Part shown: positions 7,869 through 16,048 of the stretch, piece after piece
How positions within the stretch are numbered: the first letter of the stretch is position 1
Layout: each line of letters begins with the position of its first letter
Assembly (NCBI RefSeq): GCF_016429015.1
Contig: NZ_JAELTU010000051.1
Location: 1-43,205 of the forward strand
Reading direction: 5' to 3'
Length of the DNA: 43,205 nt
DNA from: Rhizobium sp. ASV20
Lineage (GTDB): Bacteria > Pseudomonadota > Alphaproteobacteria > Rhizobiales > Rhizobiaceae
The notes under the pieces: model-generated
Seen by the model: only the letters and a program-made list of their open reading frames with translations
The model's database searches: none
What the model was told of the DNA's origin: nothing
Position numbers and translations under genes: made by a program

Positions 7869-9014
7869 ATGACAACAAAAACGAATACTCGCAAACCCCG
7901 CGGCCGCCAGCTAGGCTTGCCCTTTACCGGCCGCACCGGCGCAAACAATGCCATAACGGATGTGGCTGGCGTCGGCGTCGGCTTTCAAACGATCATCGAG
8001 AACGAACCGCGCCCCGGCCGCAAGCGGCCGACGCGCACCGGCGTGACTGCGATCCTGCCGCACATGGGGTCCGAAACGCCCGTTCCCGTCTATGCCGGCA
8101 TACATCGCTTCAACGGCAATGGCGAAATGACTGGTACGCACTGGATCGAAGACGGCGGCTACTTCCTTGGACCTGTCGTCATCACCAATACGCATGGCGT
8201 CGGCATGGCGCACCATGCCACCATCAAGTGGATGATCGACCATTACGCCTCGACCTATCAGACGGACGATTTCCTCTGGATCATGCCAGTTATCGCCGAG
8301 ACCTATGACGGTGCGCTGAACGATATCAACGGAATGCATGTCAGCGAAGCTGACGTGCGCGCCGCCCTCGACAATGTTGCAGCAGGTCCGGTGCAGGAGG
8401 GCAATTGCGGCGGCGGCACCGGCATGATCACCTACGGGTTCAAGGGCGGCACGGGCACCTCGTCCCGCGTCGTCGAGTTCGACGGGCGAACCTATACGAT
8501 CGGGACGCTGGTCCAGGCCAATCACGGCCAGCGCGACTGGCTCACGATCGCGGGCGCGCCTGTCGGCAAGCACATGCGGGACGGCACCCCGCAGAGCCAG
8601 CTTCAGGAGCGCGGCTCAATCATCGTCGTCATCGCTACCGACCTGCCGCTGGCGCCGCATCAGCTCAAGCGTCTCGCGCGCCGCGCCGCCATCGGCATTG
8701 GCCGCAACGGCACGCCGGGCGGCAATAATTCCGGCGACATCTTTCTGGCGTTCTCCACCGCCAATGCACACCCCATGGCGCATAGAGCCGATGGGCATCT
8801 TCCCCTACAAATCGTCAACGACGAGCCACTCGACCCCGTCTATATGGCAGCGGTCGACAGCGTCGAGGAGGCGGTCGTCAATGCGATGCTTGCAGCCGAG
8901 GATATGGGCGGCACGCCCCACGACCGTTTTCTCATCCGGGCGATCTCCCATGACAGGCTCTCGGAAGTGGTGCGGCAATATGGAAGGATGGAGCCGGAAG
9001 GCGTGCAATCCTAG
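7869..9014 (+). CDS. DmpA/BapA-type (peptidase family S58, P1) aminopeptidase
   Basis: This 381-residue protein belongs to the S58 family of N-terminal-nucleophile aminopeptidases (DmpA D-aminopeptidase/esterase, BapA beta-peptidyl aminopeptidase). Precursors cut themselves into alpha and beta chains just before the nucleophilic serine. Family motifs are NAITDVAGVGVGFQT, GVTAILPH, GPVVITNTHGVG, QEGNCGGGTGMITYGFKGGTGTSSR, and GGNNSGDIFLAFSTAN, with the predicted nucleophile Ser288 after Asn287. There is no signal peptide, so it acts in the cytoplasm. ATG 7869 was preferred; ATG 7836 would overlap the permease by 32 bases. Its placement in the importer operon implies that it hydrolyses the imported compound. 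Beta-peptides, D-amino-acid amides and glycine/alanine peptides are all family possibilities. Confidence 0.92.
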   Translation: MTTKTNTRKPRGRQLGLPFTGRTGANNAITDVAGVGVGFQTIIENEPRPGRKRPTRTGVTAILPHMGSETPVPVYAGIHRFNGNGEMTGTHWIEDGGYFLGPVVITNTHGVGMAHHATIKWMIDHYASTYQTDDFLWIMPVIAETYDGALNDINGMHVSEADVRAALDNVAAGPVQEGNCGGGTGMITYGFKGGTGTSSRVVEFDGRTYTIGTLVQANHGQRDWLTIAGAPVGKHMRDGTPQSQLQERGSIIVVIATDLPLAPHQLKRLARRAAIGIGRNGTPGGNNSGDIFLAFSTANAHPMAHRADGHLPLQIVNDEPLDPVYMAAVDSVEEAVVNAMLAAEDMGGTPHDRFLIRAISHDRLSEVVRQYGRMEPEGVQS

Positions 9015-9030
9015 TTCGATAGGTTGACAT

Positions 9031-9070
9031 GGGCGGCCGGCACGCTGGTTTTATCCGATGCCGGCCGCCC
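9031..9070 (+). terminator. Hairpin terminator of the importer-aminopeptidase operon
   Basis: A 12-bp perfect stem pairs GGGCGGCCGGCA (9031-9042) with TGCCGGCCGCCC (9059-9070) around a 16-base loop. It begins 16 bases after the aminopeptidase stop. The gene-free stretch 9071-9705 beyond it is occupied by a degraded LysR gene and a short control region. Confidence 0.65.
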
Positions 9071-9139
9071 TTGACATTGATGCCGCAAGCCCCGCCGCAT
9101 CTCGCAGCAGTGAAATTCGCCCATGGTTGCCCAGTCTTA

Positions 9140-9582
9140 TGTCCAGGTATTATCGATTGCCGCATGATCGCGTCCTTCATCAGGGCTTGCAGCCAATCGG
9201 AAAAACCTGGACACGAAGTGAAAGATACCGGCGGTGCGGATAAAGCAGCGTCATCTGCAAAGGTTCTGCGCGGAAAACCGACATTCCCTCCACAAGTTCG
9301 CCCGCCGGCAGATGTTGCTGGAGATATGGGCGGGATTCGGGACCAGCCCAAACCGGCGACACAACACGCAATGCGGGCGTCGGCGCTGTTGACGGTTACG
9401 CGGTCTTGCATCGGTACGCTCTGCAGCGAGCCTTCGTGCACCCATTTCCAGGACCCGATCCGCCCTGACGACACGGAAGACAGGGGCAGGCCAAGAGTGT
9501 CGACCGCACGAGTAAAACTGCTGCATTCCGCGGCGCGGGTGAAAATCCTGAACAGATCGATCTGGTCCAAGCCTGAAATCAC
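9140..9582 (-). pseudogene. LysR-family regulator pseudogene (internal deletion plus two frameshifts)
   Basis: From GTG 9582 the minus strand starts as a LysR helix-turn-helix: FRIFTRAAECSSFTRAVDTL then GLPLSSVS. At about residue 38 (near base 9468) it jumps directly into the C-terminal effector domain (WKWVHEGSLQSVP, VTVNSADARIACCVAGLG), missing roughly 170 residues. Near 9340 the homology moves to another frame (YLQQHLPAGELVEGMSVFRA, then MTLLYPHRRYLSLRVQVF), and near 9203 it returns to the first frame (FSDWLQALMKD). Intact relatives are about 300 residues. The gene lies divergent to an intact short-chain dehydrogenase, the usual layout for a LysR regulator and its target. The lesions are read directly from the frames; the size of the deletion is an estimate from family knowledge. 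Confidence 0.85.
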
Positions 9583-9599
9583 CTATTGTCCGTAAATTC

Positions 9600-9614
9600 T
9601 GACAGATGATGTCA
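9600..9614. promoter_or_regulatory. Orphan LysR-box-like inverted repeat
   Basis: TGACA (9600-9604), five bases, TGTCA (9610-9614) forms a 15-bp inverted repeat between the dead LysR gene and the dehydrogenase. It has the T-N11-A shape of LysR-type sites and probably was the operator of the lost regulator. Confidence 0.35.
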
Positions 9615-9705
9615 AAATAGCCGCCTTTATCAGCGAAATCCAGACGATAGATTAGCCTCAAGAACGGCAGCACGGTGTTGCCGCATCGCCCAAGGAGGCT
9701 CATCC

Positions 9706-10479
9706 ATGACCGACCATTCCATCAAGGGAAGGACCGTCATCATCGCCGGAGGCGCCAAGAATCTGGGCGGCCTGATCGCCCGAGACTTTGCCACTCACGG
9801 TGCAAAGGCCATTGCCATCCATTACAACAGCGCCGCGACGAAGGCCGACGCCGATGCGACGGTGGCGGCAATCAAGGCAGCAGGCGCCGAAGCCGCAGCG
9901 TTCCAGGCCAACCTCACCACCGCTGGCGCAGTTGAAAAGCTCTTCGCCGATGCCACCGCCGCTTTTGGTCGTCCCGACATCGCCATCAACACCGTCGGCA
10001 AGGTGCTGAAGAAGCCGATCGTCGATATCTCGGAGGCGGAGTATGACGAGATGAGTGCCGTCAACGCCAAGTCGGCGTTTTTCTTCCTGAAGGAAGCCGG
10101 CAAGACGCTCAACGACAACGGCAAGGTCTGCACGCTCGTCACCTCGCTTCTCGGGGCCTTTACGCCCTTCTATGCAGCCTACGCCGGCACGAAAGCGCCG
10201 GTCGAGCACTTTACCCGTGCCGCAGCCAAGGAATTCGGCGACCGCGGCATCTCGGTGACGGCGATCGGCCCCGGCCCGATGGACACACCCTTCTTCTATC
10301 CGGCAGAAAGTGCCGACGCACAGGCCTATCACATGGGAGCCGCTGCACTTTCGAAGTTCACGAAAACCGGGCTCACCGACATCCATGACATCGTTCCCTA
10401 CATCCGCTTCCTCGTCTCTGACGGTTGGTGGATGACGGGCCAGACCATCCTCGTCAACGGCGGATATACCACCAAGTAA
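9706..10479 (+). CDS. Short-chain dehydrogenase/reductase (SDR)
   Basis: This 257-residue classical SDR is an NAD(P)-dependent Rossmann-fold oxidoreductase. The glycine-rich cofactor motif reads AGGAKNLGG (residues 14-22). The NxxG-type strand is AINTVG. The catalytic tetrad is Asn120, Ser147, Tyr159 and Lys163 (YAGTK). The C-terminal WWMTGQTILVNGGY is typical. AAGGAGG at 9692-9698 stands seven bases before the ATG. It is monocistronic, and its natural divergent LysR partner is a pseudogene, so its expression may now be constitutive or lost. The substrate cannot be deduced. Confidence 0.93.
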   Translation: MTDHSIKGRTVIIAGGAKNLGGLIARDFATHGAKAIAIHYNSAATKADADATVAAIKAAGAEAAAFQANLTTAGAVEKLFADATAAFGRPDIAINTVGKVLKKPIVDISEAEYDEMSAVNAKSAFFFLKEAGKTLNDNGKVCTLVTSLLGAFTPFYAAYAGTKAPVEHFTRAAAKEFGDRGISVTAIGPGPMDTPFFYPAESADAQAYHMGAAALSKFTKTGLTDIHDIVPYIRFLVSDGWWMTGQTILVNGGYTTK

Positions 10480-10487
10480 AAAGAACG

Positions 10488-10519
10488 GGCCGGCTTCCCT
10501 CCGCAGGAGGGATCCGGCC
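10488..10519 (+). terminator. Hairpin after the SDR gene
   Basis: An outer stem GGCCGG (10488-10493)/CCGGCC (10514-10519) and an inner stem TCCCTCC (10496-10502)/GGAGGGA (10506-10512) are separated by a small asymmetric bulge. It starts eight bases after the SDR stop and also lies downstream of the convergent DUF1217 gene, so it may work in both directions. Confidence 0.5.
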
Positions 10520-10554
10520 TGATCCTATAGCCTGGACGGATGAAGCTGATGTCG

Positions 10555-12759
10555 CTATCGCGACCTCAGTTGCGCAATCGACAGCATCAGGTCACCGCTT
10601 ATGCCGCCAGCGGAGCCGCGCGTCAGAATAGCGGATGCGGGTGAACTCGTGTTCACGCCATTCGCCGCATCGTAAACGGCGGAGAAGCGCTTCAGAAGAT
10701 TGTTGACCTTGCCGGTGTCGTGCAGGTCCTTCACCGGAAACAGCTTTTCCAGCATCTTGGCCTGACGGGTCACATCCATATTGGACATGGAAGACGGCAA
10801 GGAAAATGTCGTCTTGATGACGTTGTAAAGCGCGGGATCCGCCATGATGTCGTAGACGGAATTGATCTGCGGCGCCTTCCGCTTGAAATATAGCGCGAGC
10901 CGGACGCCATCGTTGGATTCACCCTGCTGCGATTCCAGGGTCTGATGAAGATAGAGGGTGTCCGTGGCAAGACGTGCGCCCTTGTTCTGGCTCGCCTCAA
11001 TCTTGGACTTCGTCAGCTCTCCCTTTGAATCGAAGTTGAACACGCTCACCATGGCTTTGAACTGTTGGCCGGCCTGCGTATTCAGGAAGCCCTTCGCATC
11101 CTCCGGATCGGCCGCAAAGGCCTTTTTCAGCGTGGCCTTGTCGACCGTCTTGGGATCGATGTTGTTGGCCACAAGGATGAAATCCGTCAGCTTCTTATCT
11201 GCCAGAAGATCGTCCACGGATTTGACCTTGCCGATCGACTTGATGAACTCGTTGGCGTCGTCCTTCACGTCCTTGACGGCTTTTTCCCGCATCTGGCCGG
11301 TCAATCCGAACGTCTTCGACTTGGAATAGGACGAGATGAAGCTGTTCATCGAGGCGAGCGGCAGGGCTTCGACAGGCGAGCGGAGATCGCCTTTGCTGTC
11401 AAAGTTGAACGCCTTTGCCAGCTCGACAAATCTGGAATCCTTGAGCGACGAGACGTAGCTCTTGCTGTCGTAGGGATCGCTCTCCAACACTTTCCTGAGC
11501 TTCTCTCTCGTCACCTCGCTCTTGTCGATCCCGAAAGCTCGAAGCGCCATATCCTGCAGCGTCGGAAGATCCGCATACTTGCTCTCGTTGGCGGTAAAGA
11601 AGTCATTGATCGTCTTTATCTTGCCGACGCGGGTCTTGTAGTTGGCTTCGGCGTCCTTGAACAAGCTCTGCCGATAGTCCGTGTAGTGCGTCATGTACTT
11701 TTCGGATGTCGCCTTGATGCTTTCAGCCGTCTGTGCCGATTCACCGGCTGGAAGCGATCCGTCGGGCGAAAACTTGAACGCGGCGACCATCTCGCCCATC
11801 CCCATGACGGAAGCATAGATCTTGTCGGAAACTGCCAGATTGAACTGCTTCGCCGTGACGTTCTGGCTGACCCCGAAAGCGCTCTTTATGTAGGAGAAGA
11901 GCCTGTTGTCGCCGGTGAGCTCGTCAGTCGACCTGACATTGCCGATATGCTGCCGATAATAGTCGTCGTTGCTGGTTGCCGCGGCCGAGAGGATCAGGGT
12001 CGGCACAGTGTTGTCGTAGCGAGATATCAACGCCTCTTTCTGTGCCGCAGTCTGAGCCGTGGCGCCGGAGAGGGTACCATCCGGCTTGAAGCCGAATTCC
12101 GATGCGATAAGCTTGTATGTCGCCTGGGCCGAGCCCGTCGGGAAATTGCTCGCGGTATTGACGAAGCTGTTGGGATCATTGACATCGCTGGTCAAGACAG
12201 ACTTCAGGAAGCTCTTCGAAATGTGGGTCGCATCCAGGCCGTGAGCGGTCAGAAGATATTCCCGCATCCTGGTGTTGTTGACGATGTCATCGACATTCGT
12301 CGCCTGGTCGATCCACTTGCTGTAGAACGCGCTCTCCTTCTTGGCCAGCGTCGTTTCGTTGGCGAATGAGCGCTCATAAAGACCGATCGTATCGTTCTTC
12401 TGCGCGTCGCTTTGAGCCGTCGGCTTGGTGGAATTGGCCGTAAAATTGAAGGCAGCCGCGAATTGACGGTAGCGGTTGTCGGTCAGCTTGTTCGCAAAGC
12501 TCGTGCCGTTGCTGAGATCGCTCGTCAGCACCTTCTTCATGAAGGCTTTGGCATAGGTCATATCCTCGAGGCCGTAGGCCTTCATCGCATAGCTATAGAG
12601 CTTGTGGTCCGCGAGGAATTCATCGACATTTTTGATCTTGCCGATGTGAGTATCGTAATACTGCTGATCGTTTTTGACACTGGCCTGCTTGGCGATGCGC
12701 GCAAGCGTCGACGCCATATCTTTTGTCGCGGTCACGTAGCCGAGATAGGTTGAAATCAT
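10555..12759 (-). CDS. DUF1217 multi-repeat protein (flagellum-associated family)
   Basis: This 734-residue protein is built from about six degenerate copies of a 65-85-residue alpha-helical module, at residues about 33-106, 144-224, 266-330, 370-453, 500-576 and 612-697. Most copies share an opening like IGKIKNVDEFLADHKL, a middle like AYGLE, a block like FMKKVLTSD, and a close like FAAAFNF; the sixth is the most divergent. These match the DUF1217 family, found in rhizobial and other alphaproteobacterial flagellar loci. ATG 12759 (MISTYLGY) was chosen because the reading frame upstream codes for unlikely sequence and GGGGGCGAT precedes this ATG. No signal peptide was seen. Here it stands alone, with no flagellar gene nearby. 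The molecular role is unknown. Confidence 0.85.
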   Translation of the reverse strand: MISTYLGYVTATKDMASTLARIAKQASVKNDQQYYDTHIGKIKNVDEFLADHKLYSYAMKAYGLEDMTYAKAFMKKVLTSDLSNGTSFANKLTDNRYRQFAAAFNFTANSTKPTAQSDAQKNDTIGLYERSFANETTLAKKESAFYSKWIDQATNVDDIVNNTRMREYLLTAHGLDATHISKSFLKSVLTSDVNDPNSFVNTASNFPTGSAQATYKLIASEFGFKPDGTLSGATAQTAAQKEALISRYDNTVPTLILSAAATSNDDYYRQHIGNVRSTDELTGDNRLFSYIKSAFGVSQNVTAKQFNLAVSDKIYASVMGMGEMVAAFKFSPDGSLPAGESAQTAESIKATSEKYMTHYTDYRQSLFKDAEANYKTRVGKIKTINDFFTANESKYADLPTLQDMALRAFGIDKSEVTREKLRKVLESDPYDSKSYVSSLKDSRFVELAKAFNFDSKGDLRSPVEALPLASMNSFISSYSKSKTFGLTGQMREKAVKDVKDDANEFIKSIGKVKSVDDLLADKKLTDFILVANNIDPKTVDKATLKKAFAADPEDAKGFLNTQAGQQFKAMVSVFNFDSKGELTKSKIEASQNKGARLATDTLYLHQTLESQQGESNDGVRLALYFKRKAPQINSVYDIMADPALYNVIKTTFSLPSSMSNMDVTRQAKMLEKLFPVKDLHDTGKVNNLLKRFSAVYDAANGVNTSSPASAILTRGSAGGISGDLMLSIAQLRSR

Positions 12760-13020
12760 GGATCGCCCCCACAGCGCGCAATTCACCAATATTAGCCCCG
12801 ATACGCACAATCGCAACCAGACCTTGCGCGAAGCTAGATCGGCAATCTATAGAGCGTTCCGTTTCTCCTTTACTCACCAAAACGTTCTATATTGTTAAGC
12901 ATTCCGCATAGAAAACTGCTGCAGACCTTTTCCGGAAGGGCTCCGGTCCGGCTTCCGCACTCCGTTGAGAGAGAAATGCGGAGCCTGGGCGGCTTGTTCG
13001 TGCGTCTCCGATCGCGGCCG

Positions 13021-14757
13021 TCACTGCACCAGAACCGGCTGCATGCATCGCGCATCAGTGACTTGTATATCGGCCTGTCCGACACCGATGCCCAGCACCC
13101 CGAGGAGATTGTAGAGAAGCTGGTCGACAGGCGCCGTGACCAGGGAAAGCGTGTCGGCGAGTGCTGACAGCACGCCGCTTGGCGTTCCGATGGTGATGAT
13201 CAGCAGCTGTATGCTGATATTGGCATTCTTCAGGAGAGACTGCACCAGAGACGTGGTGATATCCTTGGTCGAGACCGTCTTGATGGTGCCGGCGGAAATC
13301 TCCGAAGGCTGGAAGGTCAGCCGGGTCGGGCTCATGTTGGCTATGTCGATTTGCGCGCTTGCAAGAATTCTCAGCAGCAGGGAATCGATGATGGCGGCCT
13401 GCGTGACGCGCGGCTTGGTGCCGAAGTTTACGAAGGCCGACGTGTCCACATCCCCCAAGGCGATCTCGGCGACACCAGGTACGGCATCAATTCCGACCAC
13501 CGCATTCGGCATGTTGCCGCCAACACAGGTGATGGACGCCAGCCTGGCTTCGGCAGGGGCAAGCTCGACATAAAGCGGCACCCTGAGCTTCAGCCCGGCA
13601 ATCAACGACAATCCGGTGACCGCAACCTCAATGGCAATCCGTACCTGCGGCGTTCGGACGGTGGTGCCCGGCGCCCCAACTGCGGCCGACGGCGTTTGCT
13701 TTGCCATTTCACCGATCGCCAGCGTCAATTTTGCCGACGCAAGATCGGGCAGCGCAACCCCCAGATCGACGGCAATCTGCTTTTGCTGGTTGGCCGCCAT
13801 CGCCGTCAAGGACAGAAAGTTCATCAGGCTGATACTGGAATTCAGGTTCGGGCCGGTGCCGATAGTGTTCGTGCCCTGGGAACCAAGGTTCAGGATGTCC
13901 TCGAGCTTGACTGTGAGCTTGGTGGTCCCGAGCGACTTGCCGAGACCGTTCACGATACGAATGACCGCGGGCGAGAGATTGGTCATTTTACCAAGCGCGC
14001 CCAGAATCTTGTCGTAGGGAACACTGGTCGCGAGAAGATCGTTGTAACTTCCTGCCGTCAGATTGAGATCCGTCGCCAGAAGGTTGAGGAAACTCAGCAA
14101 GTTGACCTTCGCTCCGACAAGCGACTGATAATCGACGAGCTTAAGGGATATCTGCGTCCCGAGAAGGGACCCCAACAGTTGATTGAGGATACCGCCATTG
14201 AGGCTTGCAAGCCGCGATCCGATGGAGAAGGCAGCCACCGTATCGCTCGCAGCCGTACCGGTAGCGCTGAGTGTCGGCGCAGTGGCGAAGGCGGACGCAA
14301 AGGGCATCACCGCCTTCTGCGTGAGCGTCACTTTCACCGCATCATAGGGAGCGCTCCCTGAAGAAGAAAAGCGGTTCTGAGGGGCAATCGTCGCATCGGC
14401 CTTGTAGGTTCCGAGAACCATGTTGCCAAGCGTTTCATATTGGCCCGAATTGGCCATGCTCGCCGTGATGGAGCCATTGGACGTGAGATAGCTGCTACCC
14501 GATGCAAGCGCTGCCGTGGTTCCGTTCGACTGAAGATTGTTCAAGAGCGCCGTGTTGGCATTCGTGATATTGGAAGCGGCCGTGATTGCGCCGATGTCGC
14601 TAAGCTGCTGAAGGCGCTGCTGCTGCAGGGTCATCATGCCATAGTCGATACCCAGGCCCAGGCAATAAAGAATGAGGGGCGAGACGAGTGCCGTGGTGAT
14701 GGCAACATTTCCCCGCCTGTCGCGGAAAAAGGCGAACCGCCTGAAAAGCTCTTTCAT
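13021..14757 (-). CDS. tadG: TadG-like Flp pilus assembly protein
   Basis: This 578-residue protein starts with the TadG-type N-terminus: basic residues, RRGNVAITTAL, and a single membrane segment at about 20-40 (ALVSPLILYCLGLGIDYGMM), then a long exported domain rich in Leu, Ala, Ser, Thr and Asn. No von Willebrand A domain motif (DxSxS) was seen, unlike many TadG proteins, so this belongs to the DUF2134-like or otherwise divergent group. ATG 14757 overlaps the tadE stop by one base; a GTG at 14760 is the alternative. TadE/TadG minor pilins act in tight-adherence (Flp) pilus biogenesis at the inner membrane. The rest of the tad/cpa locus is not in this window. Confidence 0.85.
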   Translation of the reverse strand: MKELFRRFAFFRDRRGNVAITTALVSPLILYCLGLGIDYGMMTLQQQRLQQLSDIGAITAASNITNANTALLNNLQSNGTTAALASGSSYLTSNGSITASMANSGQYETLGNMVLGTYKADATIAPQNRFSSSGSAPYDAVKVTLTQKAVMPFASAFATAPTLSATGTAASDTVAAFSIGSRLASLNGGILNQLLGSLLGTQISLKLVDYQSLVGAKVNLLSFLNLLATDLNLTAGSYNDLLATSVPYDKILGALGKMTNLSPAVIRIVNGLGKSLGTTKLTVKLEDILNLGSQGTNTIGTGPNLNSSISLMNFLSLTAMAANQQKQIAVDLGVALPDLASAKLTLAIGEMAKQTPSAAVGAPGTTVRTPQVRIAIEVAVTGLSLIAGLKLRVPLYVELAPAEARLASITCVGGNMPNAVVGIDAVPGVAEIALGDVDTSAFVNFGTKPRVTQAAIIDSLLLRILASAQIDIANMSPTRLTFQPSEISAGTIKTVSTKDITTSLVQSLLKNANISIQLLIITIGTPSGVLSALADTLSLVTAPVDQLLYNLLGVLGIGVGQADIQVTDARCMQPVLVQ

Positions 14758-15179
14758 CACATCCCCCCGATCCGGATGGTGGAGTAGCGACGGATCGTCT
14801 GATTTGGCATCGCGAACGTATAGAGGTTCCAGATCGGAAGGGCTGATGCATCGTAGCTGGCGCTGACGGTGAACTGGTTGGCGTTGGCCGGGTCGGTTGC
14901 AACTGTGACCGTCAGCTTGTCCTTCGTCAGGAATGCATCGTTGATCGTCGAGCGATTGACGAAGTCCTGCACAAGCTGTGTCCGCTCATCCGAGGAGATG
15001 CCCGCGATCGCCGTCCGCGCGGCATCGGCCGTGAGTTGCTGCAGCGAGTGGGCGGCGGTCAGGTAGATGGCGAAAGCAATAAAAGTGAGAAGCATGAGGA
15101 GGAAAAGCGGCGCAATAAGTGCAAATTCGACGGCGGCTGCGCCCCCCTCTGCCCTCCTGAAATCAGAAGCGCGTGTCAT
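14757..15179 (-). CDS. tadE: TadE-like minor pseudopilin
   Basis: This 140-residue protein has the classical TadE N-terminus: a short basic leader, then EGGAAAVEFALIAPLFLLML with the conserved glutamate of the pseudopilin processing region, and one membrane helix at about 18-42. The remainder is a small exported domain. GAGGGAG lies seven to nine bases before the ATG. Its stop overlaps the start of tadG, so both are translated together. The upstream 580 bp include an A/T-rich stretch (about 15235-15390) likely to hold the promoter. Confidence 0.9.
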   Translation of the reverse strand: MTRASDFRRAEGGAAAVEFALIAPLFLLMLLTFIAFAIYLTAAHSLQQLTADAARTAIAGISSDERTQLVQDFVNRSTINDAFLTKDKLTVTVATDPANANQFTVSASYDASALPIWNLYTFAMPNQTIRRYSTIRIGGM

Positions 15180-15404
15180 GATTCTATCTCCCTCAATCGA
15201 CGTTCATCCATGACGATGACGATCACGGAAACCTTAGATTGCGGGCGTTAATTTTATATTTCTAAATATACTATTTTCTAATGTTTACATAACTAAATCA
15301 TACAGGTTTGATTGGTACAACTTGATGTAAATTGCCGGTTTCGCAGTATCTCCGGTAAATCGATCGAAAGATTTTTGTATTTGGGCCACAAAGGAATTTA
15401 ATCG

Positions 15405-15436
15405 CATGGATTGTGCCTTGCCTCTGCACAATCATG
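15405..15436. repeat. Isolated inverted repeat in a 580-bp gene-free stretch
   Basis: CATG(g)ATTGTGC (15405-15416) pairs with GCACAATCATG (15426-15436): 11 base pairs with one bulged G and a 9-base loop. It lies in the 15180-15758 stretch, which otherwise holds only an A/T-rich segment (15235-15390) and no convincing gene on either strand. It could be an operator, a terminator or part of a small RNA; nothing decides between these. Confidence 0.4.
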
Positions 15437-15758
15437 CCTCACTCAACGCCGTAGTGGCCGACTGAGAAGCGACCTCCAGCGCTCGACCCAACGGCTTGGT
15501 GCAGTCCCAACCATTGCTCGTGGTACGATAGGGGGAAGTGTTGCCCGACTATCTGATCGCCGAGACATTGAAGCGGGGAAAAACACCGGCTCGCGGCCGG
15601 GATGCGTAAGGAATCGGGAAGACCGAACGGCACCTATCCTCGAGGAAAGGCCGAAATGCTCCCAGCGGCTTTCTTTGCAGCCACGTTTTGGCAGCAAGGC
15701 ACGCATATCGATCGCGGTTGCGGGCGCAACACGCAGACCATCATGCGCATCAAAGAAT

Positions 15759-15971
15759 CTATTTCTTCTTCTTCGGCACCAGATCCCAGCCGCCCTGTGT
15801 ATTCCGCACAAAGCGACGATCACCTTTGTAGTAGGAGACGTCGCCCGTTCGGCTCACCTTGACCGCCGTCGGTAGCAGTTGGGCCGCCGACTTCAAGCGT
15901 TCGACCATATCGAACGCCTCCTGTCGTTTTCCGGCGCGGATCAACGTCATCAGCTTGGATTCCTGTTTCAT
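15759..15971 (-). CDS. Small hypothetical protein coupled to the end of the ABC operon
   Basis: This 70-residue basic protein ends in a run of four lysines and has a helical N-terminal half (LIRAGKRQEAFDMVERLKSA) and a short beta-like C-terminal half (DVSYYKGDRRFVRNTQGGWD). It has no signal peptide or membrane segment. The start ATG 15971 overlaps the stop of a 26-codon reading frame (ATGA), and GGGAG lies eight to nine bases upstream, which supports this start; ATG at codon 8 is an alternative. No family was recognised. Codon use looks like its neighbours. Confidence 0.6.
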   Translation of the reverse strand: MKQESKLMTLIRAGKRQEAFDMVERLKSAAQLLPTAVKVSRTGDVSYYKGDRRFVRNTQGGWDLVPKKKK

Positions 15972-16048
15972 CCTCTGTACTCCCGTTCATCGAGGATTAG
16001 GGCTGGACGGAATTTGCGGTTCATCAGTCGTATCTGCATATCGATCAT
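15968..16048 (-). CDS. 26-residue micro-ORF linking permease and 70-residue gene
   Basis: The frame reads MIDMQIRLMNRKF, continues RPALILDEREYRG and stops at TGA 15968-15970. Its ATG overlaps the permease stop by four bases (ATGA), and its own stop overlaps the start of the 70-residue gene in the same way. AGGGTGAG precedes it. It may be a real small protein, or merely a translational bridge. No relative is recognised. Confidence 0.35.
   Translation of the reverse strand: MIDMQIRLMNRKFRPALILDEREYRG

Noticed and set aside
9015..9705. Plus-strand frame of 188 codons (9029-9595) as a gene
   Set aside because: It is antisense to a recognisable LysR remnant and has no domain of its own.
11065..12369. 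434-codon plus-strand open frame opposite the DUF1217 gene
   Set aside because: It mirrors a strongly supported repeat protein on the other strand, has no recognisable domain and no ribosome site; high GC keeps antisense frames open.
12954..12982. TCCGCA/TGCGGA inverted repeat after tadG as terminator
   Set aside because: Six base pairs with a 17-base loop is too weak to call.
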